NCBI GenBank assembly: GCA_023248835.1
Contig: JAHFDU010000011.1
Location: 1-23,446, forward strand
Reading direction: 5' to 3'
DNA length: 23,446 nucleotides
Origin: Myxococcales bacterium
GTDB lineage: Bacteria; Myxococcota_A; Polyangia; Palsa-1104
Each line of letters starts with the position of its first letter. Within the stretch, counting starts at the first letter, position 1. The notes under the pieces are model-generated. The model saw nothing but the letters and a program-made list of their open reading frames with translations, did not search any database and had not been told where the DNA came from. This document shows positions 14,758 through 21,433 of the stretch, one piece after another. Made by a program: the position numbers and the translations under genes.

Positions 14758-16335
14758 TCAAGGTGTGAAAGAAACACTCGTCGGCGTCGCCACCGTGCCG
14801 CCGACCCGCCGGTTGCCGATTTGGCCGTGCGCATTGTCGCCCCAGCACTTGACCCCGCCGCTGGAGTCTAGAAGGCAGGTGTGTTTGGCGCCGCACGAAA
14901 TCGCCGTTCCCGCCGCGGTGCTATCCAGCGTCGCCACGGCATGTGGCGCGCCAACATTGCCGCCCACCATAGTGGTACCGATTTGCGCCGCGCTATTGTC
15001 GCCCCAGCACTGCACCGAACCATTCGGCAAAAGAATACAGGTGTGGGCGGCACCGACGCAGATCGCCCGCCCCCCCGACGACAAACCGGGAACGTCGACG
15101 GCGACCAAACTGTCTTGGGTGGCGCTGTTGCCAAGCTGACCGTGATCGTTTTGCCCCCAACACTTGACGCCACCGCCAGTGGTGAGTGCGCAAGCGTGTC
15201 CGACGCCAGCAGCGACAGCACTCATCCCGGAGCCGAGACCACTCGCCTGAATCGGAACGAGACTGCCGAGCATCGCATTGATCCCGAGCTGTCCTCGCGC
15301 GTTGGCCCCCCAACAGTACAGCGCGTTGGTGTCACTGATTCCGCAGCTAAACTGCGCGCCAGCACTGATGCCGAGCATGCTGCGCGGAGCCGTCAGATTG
15401 AGCGGTGTCACGCTGTCAACCATGTCACCGCTGCCGAGCTGCCCACTGCTGTTTCCTCCCCAGCACACCGGCCATCCGATCTGGGTGAGGGCGCACATGT
15501 GGGCTGCACCCGCCGAAAACGCGATGTAGCCGGAGCTGCCCAAACGCGGTATCAAGCTCGACATCATGTCGCGCGAGTTGAACTGGCCATGGCTGTTGTC
15601 TCCCCAGCAGGTCACTGCGGTGGCGGTATCAAGCACGCACGAGAAAGCGTCACCGGCGGCGACCGCCTGGTATCCCCAGGTCAATCCAACCGCATAGACC
15701 GGCGTGGCGCGAGCCGTCGTGGTGCCGTCGCCAAGTTGTCCCTGATCATTGGCGCCCCAACAAGTGACGCCGGCGTTGGTGACAGCACAACTATGCGAGG
15801 CACCCGTTGCGATCGCGGTCGCAGCGACGGCAAAACCATTCATCGCTACGCAGGTCGATCCCACCAGTGTGTACCCTTGCAAGCAGGAGAAGGTGCAAGC
15901 GACGCCGTCGCACGCCGTATATCCGTGCAAGGGAGGACGACAGACAACGCAACTTGAACCACAAGCGTTGACGTCGTTGTTGTCGACGCATTTGGCGGCG
16001 CAGCGATGCTTGTCGGCGCCGCAGTCGTACTTGCACTCGCCCTCATAGCAAGAGATCTTCGCATCCGGTGGAGCCACCAAGTAGCAGTCGTTGTCGCAGG
16101 CGCCGCAATTGCTCACATCGGTTTGCAGATCGACGCACATCGCCACGCAGCGTGTTGGACAAGAGCTGTCGACGACGATTGCGGCGTCGATCGACATCAG
16201 GTCGTTGCCGGCGTCGACGTTGGCGTTGGCGTCTTCCTCGATGGGCGTCGCAGCATCTCCACTCATCGGCGTCGGCTGACGATTCAGCGAACCACAACCC
16301 AACCAAAAAATTGCCCCAAAATTCATCCAACGCAT
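14758..16335 (-). CDS. RCC1-repeat lipoprotein
   Basis: 525 residues from ATG 16335. The frame is open to 16545, but the longer version would run into the divergent gene and hide the signal peptide. The start 'NFGAIFWLGCGS' is a lipoprotein signal with the lipidated Cys at 14. A Cys-rich region follows ('CPTRCVAMC', 'NCGACDNDC', 'CGADKHRC'), of the secreted Cys-module kind seen in Myxococcota. The C-terminal part has seven RCC1-type blades, each with a 'CWGxNxxGQ' core: CWGANDQGQ, CWGDNSHGQ, CWGGNSSGQ, CWGANARGQ, CWGQNDHGQ, CWGDNSAAQ, CWGDNAHGQ. Together they should close a seven-bladed propeller. It is a probable outer-membrane surface binding protein, co-transcribed with the kinase. Confidence 0.9.
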   Translation of the reverse strand: MRWMNFGAIFWLGCGSLNRQPTPMSGDAATPIEEDANANVDAGNDLMSIDAAIVVDSSCPTRCVAMCVDLQTDVSNCGACDNDCYLVAPPDAKISCYEGECKYDCGADKHRCAAKCVDNNDVNACGSSCVVCRPPLHGYTACDGVACTFSCLQGYTLVGSTCVAMNGFAVAATAIATGASHSCAVTNAGVTCWGANDQGQLGDGTTTARATPVYAVGLTWGYQAVAAGDAFSCVLDTATAVTCWGDNSHGQFNSRDMMSSLIPRLGSSGYIAFSAGAAHMCALTQIGWPVCWGGNSSGQLGSGDMVDSVTPLNLTAPRSMLGISAGAQFSCGISDTNALYCWGANARGQLGINAMLGSLVPIQASGLGSGMSAVAAGVGHACALTTGGGVKCWGQNDHGQLGNSATQDSLVAVDVPGLSSGGRAICVGAAHTCILLPNGSVQCWGDNSAAQIGTTMVGGNVGAPHAVATLDSTAAGTAISCGAKHTCLLDSSGGVKCWGDNAHGQIGNRRVGGTVATPTSVSFTP

Positions 16336-16362
16336 GGGTGTGCGGACACTACCCCATTTGCG

Positions 16363-16391
16363 TTGCTGATGGAACCCACTCCTCGTATATT
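16363..16391 (+). promoter_or_regulatory. Predicted promoter of the 16400 gene, near-leaderless
   Basis: TTGCTG (16363-16368), 17 bases, TATATT (16386-16391), then eight bases to ATG 16400. The predicted +1 is 16398, leaving at most two leader bases and no room for a ribosome site. It lies in the 64-bp divergent gap with the RCC1 lipoprotein. Confidence 0.5.
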
Positions 16392-16399
16392 GCGCGACC

Positions 16400-17041
16400 A
16401 TGCGCCAGACCAAGACCGACGAATCAATGGCGCGAGCGCAGGAGGCAGCTTCCAACGATCCGGAGCGCGCAGAGGTCATCGCGCGGGCGCGCCGTTTCAA
16501 AGCGAGCTGGTTTGAACTCGGCGAAGCGCTCACCGAGGTGCGCAAGCATAGGCGCTATCGCCAGTGGGGCCACTCGACGTTTGAAGATTATTGTCGCCGC
16601 GAGCTTCATCTGCGTGAAGACACAGCCAACAAGCTCACCGGCGCCTACTCGTTTTTGCAGTCGCGCGCGCCTGAAGTGCTGCGCCGCACTGGCGACGAGG
16701 CGCCACTGCCGAGCTATCAAGCCGTCGATTTTTGGCGCCGCGCCGAAGACACCGATGCACCGACGGAAACTGTCGAGGAAATTCGTCGTCTGGTGGTTGA
16801 CGAGGGCACCACCGCGCCGCGACTGTCCCGTTTGTATCGCGACGTGGTTTTTCCGATCGACCGCGCCGCCAGCGGCGAGAAAACCCTCGAGGCCCTTTCG
16901 CAAACCATCGACCGCTTGCAAAAACTTCTCGATGCCGCCCAAGCCGGACGTTTACTACCAGCGCGCCTCATCGACCAAGCCCACGGCGTGCTGAACGAGC
17001 TGTCAAACGCGGTGGCGAGCAAGACGGAACGCGCTGCGTAA
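16400..17041 (+). CDS. Hypothetical protein with a putative helical N-terminal module
   Basis: 213 residues, almost entirely helical and charged. The central block 'WFELGEALTEVRKHRRYRQWG' then 'TFEDYCRRELHLREDTANK' looks like helices ending in a helix-turn-helix-like recognition element. The type is one I associate with uncharacterised Myxococcota proteins, and DUF3102-like proteins share the layout. The C-terminal part (~130-200) may form a helical bundle or coiled coil. No signal peptide is present, so it is cytoplasmic. DNA binding is a guess from shape only. An ATG at 16427 is a second possible start, but neither has a ribosome site, and the promoter position favours 16400. Confidence 0.75.
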   Translation: MRQTKTDESMARAQEAASNDPERAEVIARARRFKASWFELGEALTEVRKHRRYRQWGHSTFEDYCRRELHLREDTANKLTGAYSFLQSRAPEVLRRTGDEAPLPSYQAVDFWRRAEDTDAPTETVEEIRRLVVDEGTTAPRLSRLYRDVVFPIDRAASGEKTLEALSQTIDRLQKLLDAAQAGRLLPARLIDQAHGVLNELSNAVASKTERAA

Positions 17042-17141
17042 CATTGTACTAAAATACATAAATGCAATAACGCATTCAATTAATTGATTGACTTAACTGA
17101 ACTATAAAGCGCATAATACTAATCACAACAAAGGTGGCGTC
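17042..17141. other. AT-rich gap with a palindrome and promoter
   Basis: Clearly richer in A and T than its surroundings. It holds the 10-bp perfect palindrome CAATTAATTG (17077-17086) one base before the predicted -35 box, and ATGC/GCAT arms at 17062-17075. The palindrome could be a repressor site for the gene at 17142. Confidence 0.45.
17088..17117 (+). promoter_or_regulatory. Predicted promoter for the Cys-rich lipoprotein
   Basis: TTGACT (17088-17093), 18 bases, CATAAT (17112-17117). A ribosome site AAGGTGG (17131-17137) lies four bases before ATG 17142, so this unit, unlike several neighbours, has a normal leader. Confidence 0.55.
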
Positions 17142-18122
17142 ATGGGAACAAAATCGACGGCCTCGTTGGTTCTGGTCGTTGTTTGCGCCAGCCAAGCTTG
17201 TACCTGCGGCCACTCGCCACTCTTGACCAACCCTGACAGTAGCGACAGCGCGTCTGAAGGCAGCGATGGTGGCGGCCTCGCCGAACCGGATGCGCTGGCA
17301 GATGGCTACATCGGCATTCCAAACGGAGACGCGTTTGTCGTAGTCAACACCGACGCCGGCATCTTCCGCTGTTACATCACACCATGCCAAGGCAAAGTCT
17401 ACCAGTGCGGCAATTGCATCGACGACGACGGCGACGGTCTCATCGACTCCCTCGATCCCGATTGTTTGGGCGCGTGCCAAAACAACGAACGCGGTTTTCT
17501 CGGCAACATACCCGGTCAGAACAATGCTCCGTGCAAGGCCGACTGTTACTGGGACCAGGACACCGGATCGGGCAACGATACTTGCGAGTGGAATCACCAC
17601 TGCGATCCATTTGAACAGGCCGCCCCGGCCGGCGTGAATCCTGAGATCGGCTGCTCGTACGACCCCGGACAGCATTTTCCCGGCGGCGACAGTTGTGCCG
17701 ACAGGCTCGCTGCGCAGCCAACGACTTGTGCCACCTTCTGTGGACCGCTGACGCCCAACGGCTGTGACTGCTTTGGCTGTTGTGAAAATCCGCTCAACCA
17801 AGGGCACTATGTTTATGCCGGATCGGTAAATCAGGCCGGCGAGAGCACTTGCAATGCCTCCCCAGAATCACTCGGGGACGCAACCAAGTGCAAACCGTGC
17901 ACGCCTGTTCCCGCCTGCCAAAAGAGATGCGACGACTGTCAATTGTGCTTCGGCAAGACTTCGCTGCCGCCGATCTGCTTTCCGGACGCCGGCGGCACGC
18001 CAGACGGTGGGGTTGCTGGCCAGTGTCCCGATGGACAACCCGCATGCGGCCTGCCAGGAGAACCGGCGTGCGCGCCTGGTTCCTATTGTGTGACCGGCTG
18101 CTGCGAGTTCGTGATCCCCTAG
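17142..18122 (+). CDS. Cys-rich secreted lipoprotein with a DDDGDG motif
   Basis: 326 residues. The signal 'ASLVLVVVCASQAC' ends in a lipobox-like SQAC, so Cys20 is the probable lipidated residue. A low-complexity Ser/Asp/Gly linker (~28-55) follows. The mature domain has about thirty cysteines and the segment 'CGNCIDDDGDGLIDSLDPDC', a Ca-binding-like Asp array flanked by Cys that recurs in secreted proteins of Myxococcota. Other Cys clusters are 'CGPLTPNGCDCFGCC', 'CQKRCDDCQLC' and 'CVTGCC' near the end. It is probably disulfide-rich and on the cell surface; function unknown. Its promoter and ribosome site are good. Confidence 0.85.
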   Translation: MGTKSTASLVLVVVCASQACTCGHSPLLTNPDSSDSASEGSDGGGLAEPDALADGYIGIPNGDAFVVVNTDAGIFRCYITPCQGKVYQCGNCIDDDGDGLIDSLDPDCLGACQNNERGFLGNIPGQNNAPCKADCYWDQDTGSGNDTCEWNHHCDPFEQAAPAGVNPEIGCSYDPGQHFPGGDSCADRLAAQPTTCATFCGPLTPNGCDCFGCCENPLNQGHYVYAGSVNQAGESTCNASPESLGDATKCKPCTPVPACQKRCDDCQLCFGKTSLPPICFPDAGGTPDGGVAGQCPDGQPACGLPGEPACAPGSYCVTGCCEFVIP

Positions 18123-18220
18123 ACCGTTATCAAGTTGAAGTGGTCGTAGCGAGGCAGTGAATGGCGAGGCGGATCGCACAACCTCCGGTCCCCTAACAAC
18201 CTCCCCTTCACGGTCGGAGC

Positions 18221-18535
18221 TTACCGCCGGTGGCAATTATTTTCAGCACATCCCTGGTTACAGAAAAAATCGATTCCCAGTCGCGCACATTCACTATCCC
18301 GTATGCAATGCAAGGTGCAGGTCTTATGCACCTGGTCGCAATCACCGTTTTGAAATGTATAGAGCGCGATACATCGCAGTTCTTTTTGGCATTCGTCATC
18401 AACGGTGCAGGCCGCGCCCGCTTGCCTCAAACCGGCATCATTCGACCATGTGCCTTCGTCTGGTGTGAGCAGGCCGCTTCTGCAAATTGAAAAACAAAAG
18501 ATGAGAAGCGGCAATCCGAGGTAAAGCGCTTTCAC
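18221..18535 (-). CDS. Small Cys-rich secreted protein
   Basis: 104 residues from GTG 18535. The N terminus 'MKALYLGLPLLIFCFSIC' is a signal peptide, possibly a lipoprotein signal with Cys18 as anchor. The mature part has regularly spaced cysteines ('CTVDDEC', 'LRCIAL', 'GDCDQVHKTCTLHC', 'SECARLG', 'FFCNQGCAENNC'), as in disulfide-bonded modules of secreted Myxococcota proteins. It lies 24 bases after the metallophosphoesterase stop on the same strand. No clear ribosome site is seen. The opposite strand also reads open for about 100 codons but gives no signal or motif. Confidence 0.7.
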   Translation of the reverse strand: MKALYLGLPLLIFCFSICRSGLLTPDEGTWSNDAGLRQAGAACTVDDECQKELRCIALYTFQNGDCDQVHKTCTLHCIRDSECARLGIDFFCNQGCAENNCHRR

Positions 18536-18559
18536 AACGTGTGCGTAGCACAGCTTCGG

Positions 18560-19420
18560 TCATGAGAACAAGCGAAACTGACCCGATGCGGCGTCGTGGA
18601 CGCGCGTTTCGATGCGGTCAAGGCGGCCGCCGTCGATGTGATAGACATTGTAACGCGCGCGGCGGTCGAGCCGATCGTCAAGATAAGTCGCCGATCCGAC
18701 GCCGATCACTGGGATGGGACCGTTGGGTCCGGCGAGCTCCTGGCGCAGATCGCGATGTTCGTGGCCGTGCAGCACCAATTCGCAGCCGACACGCGCCAGC
18801 ACCGCCTGTAATTTTTTTCGATCGCGCAGGCCACGCAGTACGGCATGGCGGTTGTCGAGCGGCGGATGATGCAGCGCCAAAATGCGAAATTTTCCTTTTG
18901 CGCTCTCGAGCAGACGCTCAATTTTCTCCAGCTGTTCGGCGCCAATCGCTCCGTCGGCAAACGGCGGCGGCGATGGGCGCGCGGTGGAAGCTCCGATGAT
19001 CGCCACCTCGCCACGCAGCCGCGAAAGCGGAAATTCACGGTGTTTGTCATCGCTCTCGAAGTAGGCGCCAAAAAGTTTCGCAAACACCTGGTCGCGCAGA
19101 GCGGACAAGGTGTAGACGTCGTGATTACCCGGCACCACCGTGACGTGGGCCGAGCCGAGCGACAGTTCGTCCAGTTTTCGTCGAGCGAGCGCAAACTCGG
19201 GCTCGAGCGAAAGGTTGGTCAGATCACCGGTGACGATGACTTCGTCGGGCGGTTCGCGATTGAGATCTGCGATCAGAGAATCAAACAGCCCGAGCGAGTG
19301 TTTTTCCCTGCGACGCAAAAGCAGATTGAGGTAACCGGCGGCGCGCTTGTTGAAAAACCGCCAGGGCGATACCCCTGTCAGATCGAGCGCGTGAACATCG
19401 GAAAAGTGAGCAATGCGCAT
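18560..19420 (-). CDS. Calcineurin-like metallophosphoesterase
   Basis: 286 residues from ATG 19420. The frame is open to 19513 but would overlap aspS, and 'MRIAHFSDVHALDL' is the family start. Two-metal site ligands are all present: D8-x-H10, D66 in 'VTGDLTN', 'GNHD' at 98-101, His in 'LALHHPP' (~184) and 'GHEH' at 219-222. Members of this layout include cAMP phosphodiesterases (CpdA-like) and nucleotide or phospholipid phosphatases. The substrate cannot be told from sequence. It is divergent from aspS, with about 58 bases between starts. A near-leaderless promoter is predicted. Confidence 0.92.
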   Translation of the reverse strand: MRIAHFSDVHALDLTGVSPWRFFNKRAAGYLNLLLRRREKHSLGLFDSLIADLNREPPDEVIVTGDLTNLSLEPEFALARRKLDELSLGSAHVTVVPGNHDVYTLSALRDQVFAKLFGAYFESDDKHREFPLSRLRGEVAIIGASTARPSPPPFADGAIGAEQLEKIERLLESAKGKFRILALHHPPLDNRHAVLRGLRDRKKLQAVLARVGCELVLHGHEHRDLRQELAGPNGPIPVIGVGSATYLDDRLDRRARYNVYHIDGGRLDRIETRVHDAASGQFRLFS

Positions 19421-19428
19421 ATCGAAAC

Positions 19429-19437
19429 AGTCTACCA
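19429..19437 (-). promoter_or_regulatory. Predicted extended -10 of the metallophosphoesterase gene
   Basis: On the minus strand TG-G-TAGACT (19437-19429) is an extended -10 box. The predicted +1 (19422) is two bases before ATG 19420, and no ribosome site is present. Confidence 0.45.
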
Positions 19438-19463
19438 GCCGCCGTGCAGGATGCCGTGGAAAT

Positions 19464-19472
19464 TGGTATAGT
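19464..19472 (+). promoter_or_regulatory. Predicted extended -10 of aspS, leaderless
   Basis: TG-G-TATAGT (19464-19472) is a strong extended -10. Six bases separate it from ATG 19479, so the ATG is the expected +1. GTGGA upstream overlaps the -10 and would not be transcribed. Confidence 0.5.
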
Positions 19473-19478
19473 GGAAAA

Positions 19479-21284
19479 ATGTCCGGACAGTTTCTGACCG
19501 AAGTAAAGCGCACCCACTACGCTGGCAATCTGCGCTCCACCGACATCGGCAACGAAGTGGTGCTGATGGGCTGGGTCGGCACCCGCCGCGACCACGGCGG
19601 CCGCGTCTTCATCGATTTGCGCGACCGCACTGGCATCGCGCAGGTCGTCTTTGGGCCCGACATCAACGGCGAAGCGCACGCACTGGCGGATCAGCTGCGC
19701 AGCGAATTTTGCATTGCGATTGTAGGTCGCGTGATTTCGCGCGGAGAAAACATCAACGCCAAAATTCCCACCGGCGAGATCGAAGTCGAAGCGCAACGGC
19801 TGCAAGTTTTTTCGCGTTCCGACACGCCGCCGTTTGAAATCTCCGACGACAGCGAAGCCGGCGAGACGGTGCGCTTCAAACACCGCTATCTCGATCTGCG
19901 CCGCCCTGCCCTGCAGCAGAATTTTCTTCGCCGCTCGAAACTCTGCAAAGCGACGCGCGACTATTTTGGCGAGAGCGGTTTTGTCGAGCTCGAAACCCCG
20001 TTCATGGTCAAGTATACGCCCGGTGGCGCGCGCAATTTCTTGGTGCCGTCGCGGCTCAATCCTGGCCATTTTTACGCGCTGGCCGAATCGCCCCAGATTT
20101 TCAAGCAGCTGTTTATGGTCGCCGGCTTCGATCGCTACTACCAGATCGTGCGCTGCTTTCGCGACGAAGATCTGCGCCTCGATCGGCAGCCCGAGTTCAC
20201 TCAGATCGACGTCGAAATGTCGTTCATCGCCGAAGAGGACGTCTACCACACGATGGAGGGGTTGATCGCGCACATCTGGAAAGAGGTGCTCGACGTCGAA
20301 ATCAAACGGCCGTTCGCTCGTCTTAAGTACGAAACTGCAATGGCGCACTACGGGGTCGACAAGCCCGATCTGCGCTTCGATTTACAACTGTGCGACTTGA
20401 CCGAAGTGCTCAAGACGCATGGCGGCGGTGGCGTGCCGCTGTTTTCAGGCGCGCTCGAACAAAAAGGCATCATCAAAGCGCTGCGCATCCCAGCCGAGCA
20501 CGCCACTTCGTTGAGCCGCGCCGAAGCCGACAAGCTCGAAGAGTTCGTCAAGGGTTTTGGCGCCCGCGGTCTGGCGCGTTGCAAGCTCGGCGAAAATGGC
20601 GACTGGGTCTCCTCTCCGCTGTCAAAATCGGTGACGCCGGAAGCACGCGCGGCGGTGAATCAAGCGCTGTCGGCGCGCACCGGCGACTTTGTGTTTTTCC
20701 AATTTGGCCGGCCCAAGTTGGTCAATGCCGTGCTCGGCGGTTTGCGCTTGCATCTGGGCCAAAAGCTCAACCTCATCGACAAGTCGCAATGGAATTTTTT
20801 GTGGGTGACCGAGTTTCCGATGTTCGATTATTCCGAGGAGAACAAGACTTTCGTCGCGGCGCACCATCCTTTTACCGCGCCACGGTCAGAAGACGTTCCG
20901 CTGCTCTCGACCGATCCGGGTGCAGTGCGCGCGCGCGCCTACGATTTGGTGCTCAATGGCAATGAGATCGCCGGCGGCTCGTTGCGAATCTACGAACGCG
21001 ATGTGCAGGCCAAAGTGTTTGCCGCGCTTGGTCTTTCGGAAGAGGATTTTCGCGCCAAATTCGGATTTCTTCTCGATGCTTTTCGCTATGGACCACCGCC
21101 GCATGGCGGCATCGCCTTTGGCGTCGATCGCCTGGCGATGCTCCTGACCGGTGCCGATTCGCTGCGCGATGTGATCGCATTTCCGAAAACGCAAAAAGGC
21201 ACTGATCTGATGACCGACGCGCCGACCCAAGTTTCCGACGCTCAGCTCGAGGAGCTCTTCATTCGCCTCAAGGGCCCGATTTGA
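19479..21284 (+). CDS. aspS: Aspartyl-tRNA synthetase (class II, bacterial type)
   Basis: 601 residues from ATG 19479; earlier in-frame starts lack support. Charges tRNA-Asp with aspartate. An OB-fold anticodon-binding domain (about 1-105, 'GWVGTRRDHGGRVFIDLRDR') is followed by the class II catalytic core: motif 2 'FRDEDLRLDRQPEFTQID' near 226-243 and motif 3 'GIAFGVDRLAML' near 547. The bacterial GAD insertion domain lies between. The His in 'RRDHGG' (H39) matches the residue found in non-discriminating enzymes that also charge tRNA-Asn. The E. coli discriminating enzyme has Leu there. A leaderless start is predicted. Confidence 0.97.
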   Translation: MSGQFLTEVKRTHYAGNLRSTDIGNEVVLMGWVGTRRDHGGRVFIDLRDRTGIAQVVFGPDINGEAHALADQLRSEFCIAIVGRVISRGENINAKIPTGEIEVEAQRLQVFSRSDTPPFEISDDSEAGETVRFKHRYLDLRRPALQQNFLRRSKLCKATRDYFGESGFVELETPFMVKYTPGGARNFLVPSRLNPGHFYALAESPQIFKQLFMVAGFDRYYQIVRCFRDEDLRLDRQPEFTQIDVEMSFIAEEDVYHTMEGLIAHIWKEVLDVEIKRPFARLKYETAMAHYGVDKPDLRFDLQLCDLTEVLKTHGGGGVPLFSGALEQKGIIKALRIPAEHATSLSRAEADKLEEFVKGFGARGLARCKLGENGDWVSSPLSKSVTPEARAAVNQALSARTGDFVFFQFGRPKLVNAVLGGLRLHLGQKLNLIDKSQWNFLWVTEFPMFDYSEENKTFVAAHHPFTAPRSEDVPLLSTDPGAVRARAYDLVLNGNEIAGGSLRIYERDVQAKVFAALGLSEEDFRAKFGFLLDAFRYGPPPHGGIAFGVDRLAMLLTGADSLRDVIAFPKTQKGTDLMTDAPTQVSDAQLEELFIRLKGPI

Positions 21285-21290
21285 AATGAG

Positions 21291-21432
21291 GCTGTCAGCC
21301 GTCAGCTCTCAGCCATCAGCTGATGGAGCGCCTTCGGCGCGTCAATTGTTGTGTCTGGATCTTATCAAAACCATCGCCATGGCGCGGCAACGCGATCCGT
21401 TGGCTGACAGCTGAAAGCTGATAGCTGATAGC
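21291..21432. repeat. Heptamer inverted repeat between aspS and glpD
   Basis: Four NNTCAGC heptamers (TGTCAGC, CGTCAGC, TCTCAGC, CATCAGC; 21293-21320) face four reversed units (GCTGACA, GCTGAAA, GCTGATA, GCTGATA; 21403-21430). The 33-base arms match at about three positions in four. Between them is a short GC hairpin (GCGCC-TTC-GGCGC, 21328-21340). The right arm ends two bases before the glpD ATG. The heptamers resemble the inner arms of the repeats at 6274 and 12883, but the CAGGGG termini and the middle are absent. Confidence 0.7.
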
Positions 21433-21433
21433 G

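Noticed and set aside
13582..14871. A 429-codon open frame on the plus strand
   Set aside because: Antisense to the Ser/Thr kinase, whose motifs are all intact. The product is Arg-rich without domains.
14881..15957. A 358-codon open frame on the plus strand
   Set aside because: Antisense to the RCC1 repeats; its own repeats are only the reverse reading of the CWG motifs.
17076..17807. A 243-codon open frame on the minus strand rich in Val/Ala
   Set aside because: Antisense to the Cys-rich lipoprotein, which has a promoter, ribosome site and signal peptide. The Val runs are reverse readings of Asp codons.
19281..20348. A 355-codon minus-strand frame
   Set aside because: Antisense to aspS motifs and overlapping the metallophosphoesterase; no motifs of its own.
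21293..21430. Possible CRISPR-like repeats between aspS and glpD
   Set aside because: Units are only seven bases, tandem and without spacers.
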